This document shows positions 10,634-21,476 of a stretch of DNA of 64,000 nt, in pieces. Numbering within the stretch: position 1 is the first letter of the stretch; each line of letters begins with the position of its first letter. The stretch is from Trissonchulus latispiculum (taxonomy: Eukaryota; Nematoda; Enoplea; Enoplida; Ironidae): the NCBI GenBank assembly GCA_030248195.1, contig JASAND010007004.1, positions 1 to 64,000 of the forward strand, written 5' to 3'. The translations under genes were made by a program, and so were the position numbers. The notes beneath the pieces were generated by a model. It was not told the origin of the DNA and ran no database searches. It saw only the letters and a program-made list of their open reading frames with translations.

Positions 10634-11031
10634 TACCGTATTATGCCAAACAGTGGCCCACCCAATAAAACGCCCATGGGCGTTTTTTCGGGGGGTGGGC
10701 GCTTTTTTGGATTTCTCAATGCTCATTTTTATGGCTTTGAAAACTAAAAGTTTGTGGAAAAATTCTGACAGATTAAGCTTTTTGAAGGCTTAGAATCATG
10801 TTCTTTGGGTAGGCATGTGAGCACTGACACTTGCCGAGTAGCTTGTCGTTCGTAGAAATGTATCGAATCTATCAAAAATTGGCAATTAACCACCTAATTA
10901 TAAGACGGCTCCCAAAATATAGCCCATGGGCGTTTTTTCGGGAGTAAGCGCTTTTTTGGGTTACAAAAATCAAATCCGAAATTTCTGATTCCGAAAAACG
11001 CCCATGGGCCACAGTTTGGCATAATACGGTA
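10634..11031. mobile_element. 398-bp MITE with TA ends
   Basis: The ends taccgtattatgccaaac (10634) and its reverse complement (ending 11031) match at 25 of 26 positions, and TA at each tip fits a TA target duplication (Tc1/mariner-like). Internally, cccatgggcgttttttcgg and gcgcttttttgg recur as a direct pair near 10674-10712 and 10922-10957. It is non-coding and nested in the hAT element. Confidence 0.75.
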
Positions 11032-11903
11032 ATCACTCGAAAGATCTTGACGAGCTGAGCAACTTTAATACAACTAGATCCCAGAAATGCACTCTGTTCT
11101 CAGAATTCAAATACTTCACTATGTATCTATGAAGACTGAATTTCAAGAATTCGTATCAGGTATTGGTTGTAACTCATAATTAGCTTTCACGACGTTTCCT
11201 AGTAGTTGAGAACTTTTAAGAATGAGAATAAGAATAATACCAGAATAACTACATCCTCAGCAGTCAGCGGCACTGAATTTAAAAAGCGGAGCGGACTGTG
11301 CAAAATTTGATTAGCAGAAAATTAGAGAGCAATTCTAATTGAACTAGTTTTACACACAAAAGTTATATATATTTATCCAGAGAAAGAAAATAAAACAAAA
11401 AACATTAACATCAAAATTCAACATTTGAACAAAATGCAGATTAAAGATTTTGAAACTTTCTTCGAAGAAATCTTGCAATGTTGTAAAAATTGGTACAAAC
11501 TTCTAAATATTGCCTCATTTGCGGGATCGGCGATCCGGCAAAATTAAGCCGATCCGATCCGGCCGATCCGATTCGAAATTTTGACGATCCGATCCGATCC
11601 GCCGATCCGATCCACATCACTAACTTACGTTGTTGCTGGAATTGTAAGAGTTTGCCTGAACCGAACTATATAGTCTGTATTTCGTTGAAAGGACCTAGTT
11701 CTGTGCAAGATGATATGAAAGTTATTGCTGTACGAGTTTCATTGTTCATGTCATAGTATTCAGGGGAGGGGGTGGGCTACGGGCTCGTGGTGTTACGAGC
11801 GGGTTGGTACGACATCGTCGGAGAGAGCTACTATTTCACCCATCGTTAGCCAACATATCAAAGTAAAAAGCTTAGGTTGGGCAACAATATAATACTTCAT
11901 ATT

Positions 11904-12700
11904 CAGAGTTGGCTCCGGGTCCAAAATTTCAGACCCGACCCAGACCCGGACCCGTTAGGCCGGGCCCGGACCCGTCCAGACCCGGATCCGGGTACCCGGA
12001 TCTAAAAAAGAACCAGTTTTCAAACCTTCACTGCAATCGTAAATTTCACTGCATTCTTAAATTTCACTGCAACTTTACTAGTAGCCCAGTCATGAATAAA
12101 ACCTGTAAGCTTAAGGTAAATTTATTTTACGCTTTACGACAATTTTTTTATTTGCGCGCTAGGGCTCGTTTGGGATTTCGTTTGGATATTGGTAGCAGTT
12201 TGTTGTAATGAGTCCAGAGACAGTGTCCTTGGGATAAGTTACGATAGCTATGGAGGAAAGAAGGTGACCCCAATTTTTGGTGGCTTGTACATAATATCCT
12301 TGAGCTTGTTTGCTAGATTTAGTTTTGCGTGCTTTGCAAAATCTTATACTAACTTATCAACTCGTGTTATCATATTTCTACTTCCAATTCTAGTTACACA
12401 TTTTGTTTCTAGTTCATCAGAGCAACATAGGTAAAAGGCCTCTAGGCAACTACTAAACATTCTATCTCAATGCCGACACATCGGTTCTACTTTATATTAG
12501 AAAAACAGTAAATTGTAATGTTTTAACATTCCTAAATGTACCAATATCCCGTTTTCTTCAGTATTTTGGACCCGGACCCGGATTCGGACCCGCGGGTACC
12601 CGGACCCGCGGGTCCTAAAGTTGGACCCGGACCCGCGGGTCCTAAAGTTGGACCCGGACCCGGCCCGGCCCGCGGGTACCCGGACCCGGCGCCAACTCTG
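11904..12700. mobile_element. hAT-type MITE, 797 bp, perfect 8-bp target duplication
   Basis: The left tip cagagttggc and the right tip gccaactctg are inverted, and both are flanked by exact ttcatatt copies (11896-11903, 12701-12708). The subterminal regions are rich in GGACCCGG/CCGGGTCC. There is no transposase frame, so the element is non-autonomous. Confidence 0.9.
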
Positions 12701-12708
12701 TTCATATT

Positions 12709-14460
12709 CACTCTTTTTAGCAGGGCGATAAACGTAGATCAATATTAGGTTTTTGAAAGCATTTTTGGTTTGACAAGTTGTGAATCTTTTTACTAAATAC
12801 TAAAAGTAGTTTTGTTTTCGAGCGTTGCTTCCACCTTCAGCAACAACAGGTTAAAGATTTGATATTTGGATGCGAGGTGACAGTGCTGTTTTTGAAAAAA
12901 TAAAATTGGCAGCCCCTAGCCTACCCCAACCATTTACCACTGAGCTCTAACAGGGACGAACTGTGGCTAACAACAAACGTTAAATAACAAAGAAAATTAT
13001 CACTACAAATTTTGTACTTGGAACCGGGAACCGGAAGCTAGAACCGGAACCGGAACCGGTCTCGAAAATTGGAACCGGCCCCCAGCTCTGGTTTCGAGGG
13101 TTTTGGTTTTCCGGTTAGTGTTCTAGTCTAGCTTAACCTCTATTTTTGACCTGAAAGCATCCTAAGCGCAGTCAAAATGGGTTAAAAATTTTCCTCCGAT
13201 TTTGCCGAAAAGCTGCTTATAGGGGTTCTTTCACCTGCTGTGCCCGAACATGAATTCCGTTTTTCGATATAACGCTTCCGCCGTCAATCAGCATGCGCTT
13301 ACAACTTACAGCTTTTTGGAGCGATCGCCACCCTTCGAGAAAGCAATCTAGCTTTTCTAAACACTGGAGCGTGGCGTAGTGACCCAATTTACTGCACATC
13401 TTGGTACAGTCACTGGCTTGTAATGCGAAAAGTTACAAATGACTCTGCCAAAGTACGTTGGAGTAATTGGCTCACATCTTCGAAATGACACCAGATCACG
13501 GCGACAATTTCGATAAAGTAATCTATGTATCACTGCGATCGCAAGTAACCCTAGGTACCGCGGGTAATGTAACTTTTAGTGACAATTTCAAAACATAGTT
13601 CAGTTTCTGAAAAGTCAGAAATTTCAAAAAATTACGGCCGGCGGAGCCAGGCATTTCTTTGAAATGTTGAACTGTGGTCGCCCAAAGAGCATCGCGGTTT
13701 CGCCGCCTCTTATGAGGAAACCATTTCAATTTCGCTAAGCATTCGGTTCTTGTTGCTTTATAATTTTATCGATGTTGAGTGGCATTTCGAAGACGTGTGT
13801 CTTTTGCCTCAAGGTACTTTGCTTCCTGTTTGGTTTTTTGCACCCTTTTGTACATGTGCCAAGAGTCAAGCTGTGCGGAAAGTTGAGTAGCCAAATCCGC
13901 GCTTCAGTTTTCAAAATTGCCAGATTGATTTACTGACTATAACTGATCTTCCAAACCTCTCTGAGACTGTTTCACTCGCAGTTTGAATTATGAGAACATC
14001 AGATTCAGTATATTGTTTAATAAACTTTTAGGCAGAATCGGAATCAAAATTTTATAGGTAGCCCATTTTCCCCGCGTAGAACTAACTTTTAGGCCTTTTA
14101 AACACTAACTTCCTTTTGCAACTAAAATCGAGCAAACGCATTCCAAGCGAATTCTCAAAATCCTTGGCCACAATTTTCTCCTATTCCTTAAAGCGCTAGC
14201 TCCATAATGTATAACATAACGTTGACTGCTGCTACGTCCGCTCATCGGACACAGGCTGCTCTGAGCATAAAACGGGAAACACTATCCAGTAGGGGATCCG
14301 ATCTCTGATATTTCGATTTTTTAATTTTGACTTCCACTTAGCTAATTTAATTTTTCCGATAAGGATGACCTGTAACTATACTGAATGATTCTGTATAAAG
14401 GTAATTAGGATATAAAAGGCTGTGTTTGAAATTGGTTGTTGGCTTGAGTTAATAGCTACG
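12709..14460. other. Intergenic sequence with an orphan GGAACC-repeat fragment
   Basis: At 13023-13088 a run of ggaaccgg repeats ends ccccagctctg. It looks like one end of a hAT-like element with no partner seen. The remainder has only short, unsupported open frames. Confidence 0.4.
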
Positions 14461-14550
14461 TAGCTGATTTTGGGAGGGGGATTGTTCAGTGGTGGTCAAT
14501 ATTTCGCTAGGAGGGGTGAGGTTTGGGACATGTATAGGCGTAATGGAGAT

Positions 14551-15080
14551 TTGGGGTGGGGCCCCCCTCTCCCGCAATTTTGGGGGGGGCCCTTTTTAGA
14601 CCCCCAAACCCCCAACCCCCCCAATACCTCCCCCCAAAAAGTTTTCAATTTTTATGCCAAAAATCGCATTTTCAGCCATTGCTAATGCCGAAAAACATGA
14701 AATCATTAAGTAATTTTGACATGAGACAGTGTTTTAAACTCGAAAACTTGATTACCAACATGTTTCTGAGTCCACAATAAGGTCAATATTGAGGTTAGTA
14801 GTTCATGAAACCGTTATAAATGTGTATTTCTCGCGATAATAAACACGTTCAGCCAAAAATTTGGACTATTTTGAAAAATTTTACAAATTTACACTAAAAA
14901 TGCCCAAATTCAGGCAAATTTTCGCGCCTTGGGCGCGACTACCCCCCCCCCACCCCTATTTAGGGGGGCGGGGACCCCAAAAAAGTTCTGGGGTGGTTTA
15001 ACAACATGGCTGGGGGGTTACCCCCATAGGTGTACCACCTGTTTGGGTTGGGGGAGAGTAAAAAGTCCAAATCAGGCTTG
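14551..15080. repeat. G-run/C-run rich block
   Basis: Clusters of 5-10 consecutive G or C lie at 14555-14640 and 14940-15075, separated by AT-rich sequence. The motif ataggtgtacca, here at about 15027, recurs at about 15471 next to the palindrome. This suggests decayed copies of one repeat. The proline-rich frames across it are artefacts. Confidence 0.55.
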
Positions 15081-15330
15081 GGGGGGTCTAAAAACTCGGA
15101 AATTTTGAAAAAGAACTGTAACTGTTCTAAACTGTACCCAAATTTTTTCAGCTAAAAATGGCCCTTTTTTGACATAAAATCTATATACTATTTTTGACAT
15201 AAATCTACTCTAAAACTATTCGTATTGCATTTAACAACCTATTTTTTAGCGTTTTTAACTATTTCCAGCCGATTTTTTCAATTTTTTTTCAGAAAATTTT
15301 TGAAAAATTCAAAAAATGTTTGCAAAAATT

Positions 15331-15599
15331 TGGCATTTTTCTCTTGTTTGGACCCCATTTTAGCGGGAGAGGGGGTCTGAGCTCGACTTAGGGGGGTAGT
15401 AGTCGAGGTCGGGGGTGGGGGCGGGGGGGAGTATGGCCTCCTCGTGGGGGGGCCGAGGAGTCTCACAGGCATAGGTGTACCAGGCTACAGTTTACCCCCT
15501 GTGAGACCCCCCCACGAGAAGGCCAGACCCCCCCAGCCCCCACACCCGACCTCAACTACTCCCCCCTCAAATGGGGTTCAAACAAGAGACAAAATGCCA
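15331..15599. repeat. Imperfect palindrome with G-rich left and C-rich right arm
   Basis: The left arm (about 15331-15470) reads as the reverse complement of the right arm (about 15485-15599). Shared blocks include cttgtttg-acccc, tagt-gaggtcggg and ctcgtggggggg. The centre is only about 15 bp. It ends where the second foldback element begins. Confidence 0.75.
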
Positions 15600-16219
15600 T
15601 AAAAATGCTCCAACGGAGCATGAAAAATGCTATATGGGTGACATTAGGTTGTAAATGGACAGAGGACTAGGTTAACAGCGCACTAATATGGACCAGCTTC
15701 GCCGAACAACCCATATTCGCGAAAACTGCCCAGACAATTGCTATCGGCAGTTCAGAAATTTTTAGGATTTGTCAGCATGGCCCTGCAAGCATATATGTAG
15801 TCGGGCTCCTTATTATACAACTTAATAATACACGTACATAATGTCAACTGCTTTTCGCATACAAGATTCTACGCTGACAGTACAGAAAAACCTCCTTGAA
15901 CACTTTTCTACCAGAACTGCATTGTTTAGTTGGAATAAGCTTTAATAATATTTCAAAATCGTTCGTTCAAAAATCGCGCCTGCTTGGAAAGCTTAAGAAT
16001 GTGGATCTTCCTCGTATCATATGTGGAGTGAAGCATGCGTACCCGCGAATATGGGTTGTTCAGCGAAGCTGGTCCATATTAGTGCGCTTTTAACCTAGTC
16101 CTCCTGGCATTTACAACTTGCCCCCCCCCATATTAACGTTTTAAAACCTAGTCCTCTGTCCATTGACAACCGAATGTCACCCATATTGCATTTTTCATGC
16201 CCCATCGGAGCATTTTTAT
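15599..16219. mobile_element. Foldback-type element, copy 2
   Basis: A diverged copy of the 1609-2371 family. The tips are ataaaaatgctcc plus an imperfect palindrome, and the arms (about 15599-15724 and 16041-16219) share gaatatgggtt, agcgaagctg and ctagtcctct blocks. The central 300 bp is unrelated to copy 1. It is non-coding. Confidence 0.8.
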
Positions 16220-16367
16220 TCTTGTCCTGTTTAATTTTTAAGTTAAGTAAACCTTAAGTAAAAATGTCAAAGTTTCATAAGAAACTTTAAAAATTCCGCC
16301 GATCATTCATTATTCGTCAACTGAAAATACAGAACAAAGAAGCTTGGAAATTTGCGAACGATTGACC

Positions 16368-16597
16368 CTTATCTGCAGCTAGTTATAGGCCGTGCTGTAC
16401 TTCAGCAGCAATCTACTGCAGCGAATCAGATGCAAACTTTACAGTAAATGAAGGAAACTTACACGGCACGATTTGTATTGCTCTGCCGCATTTGTATTCA
16501 AAATTTCGGACGACTGCATCTTATCTGTAGCTAGTTATAGGCCGTACTGTATTTCAGCAGCACTCTACTGCAGCGCAACCGGATGCAAACTATAGTG
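16368..16597. repeat. Tandem duplication, about 75-bp core spaced 150 bp
   Basis: The core containing agctagttataggccgt and ctactgcagcg occurs at about 16370-16445 and again at about 16520-16595 with about 90% identity by eye. Confidence 0.75.
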
Positions 16598-16730
16598 TCA
16601 ATGTAGCTACATTAATTTGCCATGTACTGAGCTATCTACACAACCAATTTAATACGCTTTACCGTTTACAGTGAGCCTACAGCCTATTTTTGAGTATTTC
16701 CTGTAGAGTTGGGACTTAGAAATTTTTCCT

Positions 16731-16925
16731 AAATGGCTATTTGGCCAGACCAAAAGTTTTTCCAAAATGGCTATTTGGCCGGACCAAAAGTTTTTCCAAA
16801 ATGGCTATTTGGCCGGACCAAAAGTTTTTCCAAAATGACTATTTGGCCGGACCAAAAGTTTTTCCAAAATGGCTATTTGGCCGGACCAAAAGTTTTTCCA
16901 AAATGGCTATTTGGCCAGACCAACT
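16731..16925. repeat. 34-bp tandem repeat, about 5.7 copies
   Basis: The unit contains atggctatttggcc and ggaccaaaagtttttcc, is nearly identical across copies and has no spacers. Open frames exist in several phases because the unit has few stop triplets. They are not genes. Confidence 0.92.
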
Positions 16926-18490
16926 TTGGGCTGGCAGCCTGAATGGTCCCGGCCAGATGTCGAACCCCGCTCTCGCTATTCCATGGTACACAACACAAGG
17001 TTTCTAGCTTGTTTCCTGAGCGCTGCAGCTTTGACACAAAATTGGCCTTTTTCACCAAAATAGCCGTGAGGTGGCCGGCCAGGGGGCAGCGAAAGACTAT
17101 CAAAAAGGTTCAGTTTCGAGGAATATACGATCAGAAAAACCAAACTTCACCTGCTAAAAATACCCAGATCGTTCTATCATTAAGTCAGAAAATTGCACTT
17201 TTCCGAGCGTTACTTACACGGAAAAAACCAAACGGACCTAACTTGCCCGGAAGCGAAAATTTCGAAAGTTGGAAATTTTGACCAAATATTTTTTGCGACT
17301 TGTAGTACTCGTGGTGCTCATTCCAACAATACCAAATTTGCCTAGTTTTGTTGAGTATTTTGCTGGCACAGTGCTCTCTAAGGGCCGCCCAGAGCCTATG
17401 ACACCCATATTACACCCCTTATAATTTTTATTATTTACTGTTTGTCTAATTTTACTGGTGCTTTCCAGCCGTTACGGTAATTTCGGCAGTTTCAGTTTAA
17501 GAGTTGAGAAAGCTGGCAAAGTTCAGGTTTGACTTTAGATGTTAGTTAGTTTTTAGAGCGAAGAGAGACGTTTTTTAAGGAAGGGACTCCAGCCGTTTGA
17601 CAGAAACATCGAAATATAGGATTAAGCAATAATGGTTTGAAGCAAGCAGGCACATTTGCAAAAGGAATCACAATATCAACGTATAGACAGTTAAAAATAT
17701 GTTTTACGTGTTAAAAACCGAAACCACAACACATCATACGTCTAATGTTTTGTATGTTTCGTTTGAGCTTTTGAACGCTAGGATACTGGTCACAGTTTCT
17801 GTTCAAGTGAAGTCTTGAATTGGGCGATGGGCATTACAGTTTCAACAAAGATACTATCTACTGCCACACTATTAACACAACTGTGTTATTATAACTTACA
17901 ACCAACTGACTATTCTTTATTAATATACAAAATAAAATCATCTTTATAAATACTAATACAATAACAGTCTTGATATAGAATAATCAATCGATTGTTCTGT
18001 TACATACTGATTTCTTTCAAATCAATAATTATAGAAAGAAGCAGGCAAAACTGATTATTTCACAGAAATACAGCTCTGTTATTGCTAAAAATACTCAGAA
18101 CAAGAACATATTACTTATACATTACAAATGTTTTTAAGTGTTTCAGCGATGTTGGTGCATCTATGTTTACATAAATGTAAGCAGAAGGTAGTCAACCTTT
18201 ATACTTCGTGCAATTAAAAGGTTTAGAATTTCGACTACGTTTAGAATTAAGGCGGTAAACATGTAAGCATTTCATATACCCTCCTTATCACCACTGCATC
18301 TCGCGGAATGACACTTAAAACATCTCTGATTAGTGCACAGGGAATTGTTGAAAAACTTGATCATGACTCTTAATAATAAATAACAACAACAACAATAATA
18401 GTAATAATAATAATAATACTAATACTAATAACATAATATAAGGTATACCGATATTCCTCATCGCTATGTATCGTGACAATGTGCATTTTA
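16926..18490. other. Intergenic; start of the receptor segmental duplication
   Basis: No gene is supported. From about 17860 to 18180 the sequence resembles 54410-54620 (shared caaccaactg, gattattctgtt and atgtttcagc). This marks the downstream side of the duplicated block that carries the receptor gene. A short AT-rich trinucleotide tract lies at 18375-18435. Confidence 0.45.
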
Positions 18491-18501
18491 TACAACGAAC
18501 A

Positions 18502-18900
18502 TGGCGTGTTTCCAAATTATTTATAACTGGCACACTTATGAATTATGATAATGCCGATTTACGAAAATGCCGATTTGTGATAATGATAACTCATAATAGT
18601 TATGCCGATTTATAAATGGGTAGACAGTAGCAAGTTGCCGAACGGTTCGAAAATAACATACATCCTATTTTTAGTGGGAGGCTTCAATTTGGACCATAAT
18701 CGATTGTGACGGCATTGCGTGTTTCCAGATATTTATAACAGGCACTCTTATGAGTTATGATAATACCGTTTATGATAATGATCATTTATAATAGTTATGC
18801 CGATTTATAAATGGGTAGACTGTAGCAACTTGCCGAAATGTCGGAAAATAACCTAATCTGTTTTTAGTGGGAGGTTTCAATTTAGACAGTAGCCGGTAGT
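18502..18900. repeat. Tandem duplication, about 215-bp unit, two copies
   Basis: gcgtgtttccaaatta (18502) and gcgtgtttccagatat (18717) start two similar units. Both contain atgccgatttataaatggg and tttttagtgggagg. Confidence 0.8.
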
Positions 18901-21460
18901 TACGGAGTAGCATTCGTGTTCAAACACAATATTAGCACCTTATGATCTCAAAATTAGACAAAATGAGCACGAGATAACATAGCCATAGCTGTATTGGAAT
19001 AGTTGCTCCTCGCCTATCGACTAATATCCAAAAGTCAATTGTGTTATGCTTCACACGACCTTAACTTTGGTTTCTATCGGCTAATATCGCCACGGTGTGT
19101 GACAGAGTGACACAAAAATGTACGTTGAACACAGGGATCACAGGGATTACAGATCCATAACACCATATATTTCTGGAATCCTCATTGATGGGAGTAAAAT
19201 TGTCATATATAATTTTTGAAAGTTTCAATAATTTAATATATATATTTGCTTTCTATCCAGATTTTCTCCGGCAAAGGCCAGTAAAAAATTACCTTTTGTC
19301 AGCGAAGATATCCCATGCGAAAATAATCAGAATGACACAACGAAGAAAATATAGGTTCACGTTTGCATTTTAGTAGCGTTTTTCATTTCAAAATCCTTTG
19401 ATCTATGCCACGTTCACTACTCTGACAAGTCACTGCTTGACCAATACTTAATAAAATATTTTCATATTTGTATTCGGGCAGCTTAGACATAAACTCTAAC
19501 GCATAGCGGTCATGTCTTGAAATTTCATAGTTGCTATTGTACCATAAAAATTACCACTTTTTGATCCAAAATTGCAACACAATTGTATCGGGAAAATTGC
19601 GGATAAATTAGTAGTTATTATGTATCATTTTCATGTAGTGTCCCATCTTAGCTGAATCTAACCATGTTGAAGTATTGGCGCATATCGCATGGGGAACGGA
19701 TTTGCAAAAACTTCCCCATATTTCAGAAGGATTTTGTGCAAGCTTGTTATTTGTCACAAAAAGACGCTACTTCCACAAAATTCTATAGCAATGAGAGCAA
19801 ATTTAAGTAAGACAAATTTTGCACCGTACATGTGAACATTTTAACATCGCTGGATTCAATTAAGATGGGACATGAAGAGGAACTCATTTATACGCAATTT
19901 TTGCAATATCGTTGTTGTGTGAACAACTAGCAATTATTCTGCGATTCTACTGTTCCTTACTTCTGTGTAGTGTGTATTTTTGAGCGAGCTGCGCCCTCGT
20001 TAGGAGAACCTGCATTGATTAAACATCCAACTTAAAGTTTAGTAAGAGGGCAGTAAGCGTGGACTAATAATTGTACTGCAATTTTGGTTCGGAAAGTAAT
20101 AATTTTTCAAAAAATATTAACTATCAAATTTTGCAAAATGAGTATTATTGGGTTAAATCAGATGTCTAAACGGTTCCGAAAATAAAAACGAAAACATTTT
20201 TATTAGGTACTGAGCAAGCAGAGGCTTGTCAGTCGGAAACACCTCAAAGGTCAACGGGTTTTAAAACGCTAATAAAAATTAAAACCTTAACAGATTTTTT
20301 ACGTTCTTGTACCGTTCTGCGTATGTTTTAATGGGAAAAGTTTGCTGAAAGAAATTTTTAGCTTGCATATTTCAAAAATCCCCAAACATACTTATTTTTA
20401 AAAAATTTTAAATTTGACAGAAGCTTCCTTGAATCATGAGGACAACATGGGCTGTAAACATATTAAGTTATTGGTCAATGATGAAAAATAAATGCAAGAT
20501 AAGTGATCATTATTGCCTTCTATACACATTTTTGTGTAAGACTAGTTTGAATTGCCTGTCTGCGAAAATTGATCTAACGTTCGTATGCGTTAATAAGTTT
20601 TATCAGCTTATCCCCTCACTGCTGCTTGAACTCAGCACCAACGGAATTGTTGCAATCAGAATTCGGTTTCCTTATAGGTTTTTTAGACAAAGTTAGTTTT
20701 GTTTAGGCCAACATTTTTAAAGCCTCGGCTAGTTTAAATATCATTGGATTAGTTGAATATGTACAACCGAAAACAGCTAAAATTAAATAGTCTGGCATTG
20801 AACATAACATCATAAACGAATTTGTTACAAGTATTTGTGCCTTTTTTGCAGTGCAATTTCAGTTTCATCTATTCGCGTATCGTGAGTTGACTGGCCTTGT
20901 GAAGTGAAGATGGATACAGAACTGAGCGACTCAAGCAATTAGCTTTCCTTAGAATAAATTAAATTGAGGCTAACTATAGCAAAACTTAACCAATTTAACT
21001 CGAAATTTGTGCGGATGTATCCACAAGTGACTAATTGATTAAAAATTGAAACCTAGAATATTAAAACTTGTAAAGTTTAAAATTTGCAACAGGGGGACCA
21101 AGGGAAAGAAGAAAGATTTGTTGTCGATCTTGAGACGTTGTCTGTAAGATTTATGGGTCTATGTCTACACAAAGCAAGTCTATGTTTGATTCAGGTTTTC
21201 GTTGTTTCAGTATATAAGCTGCAAATTTATACGGATCGAATGAAAAGCGGAATCAAAAACGGGCTTCAACTTAGGGAAACGAAAACGTGGGTTTGATAGG
21301 TACAGTAACTGATATTAACTTAGGTTTCAACGAGAAATTGATAAAGGTAAAAACAGCTGCCTGTTCACGGATCCACAAGGATGCAAGGACATCAAATAAA
21401 TATATATATTACCGGTCGCAGAGTAAAGGTGGGTCTGTAATTTTGGGTGTTCACGTTTTG
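18901..21460. other. Intergenic, no supported gene
   Basis: AT-rich DNA with short open frames only. The longest (20436-20696, +) has no family resemblance and no splice support. Paired similar phrases (gatgggacat near 19860, gtcccatctt near 19640) hint at an old inverted-repeat element of about 230 bp, which I cannot delimit. Confidence 0.35.
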
Positions 21461-21476
21461 GCCTGATATATTTATT

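Larger units (their letters stand above)
3907..11622. mobile_element. hAT-type non-autonomous element hosting later insertions
   Basis: The left end begins tagtgatgtggatcggatcg and the right end is its reverse complement. Both subterminal regions (3907-3990 and about 11522-11622) are packed with GATCCGATCC-type repeats. The flanks ccttacgt (3899-3906) and acttacgt (11623-11630) match at 7 of 8 positions. That fits the 8-bp target duplication and TAGNG-type tips of the hAT superfamily. Removing the nested retroelement (4399-10270) and MITE (10634-11031) leaves about 1.4 kb with no transposase, so the element is non-autonomous. Confidence 0.8.

Noticed and set aside
13023..13088. Complete hAT MITE
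   Set aside because: Only one GGAACC-rich end is present; no matching left tip or target duplication was found.
16731..16925. CRISPR-like or coding 34-bp repeats
   Set aside because: The units are contiguous with no spacers, and the context is an animal-type genome; plain tandem repeat.
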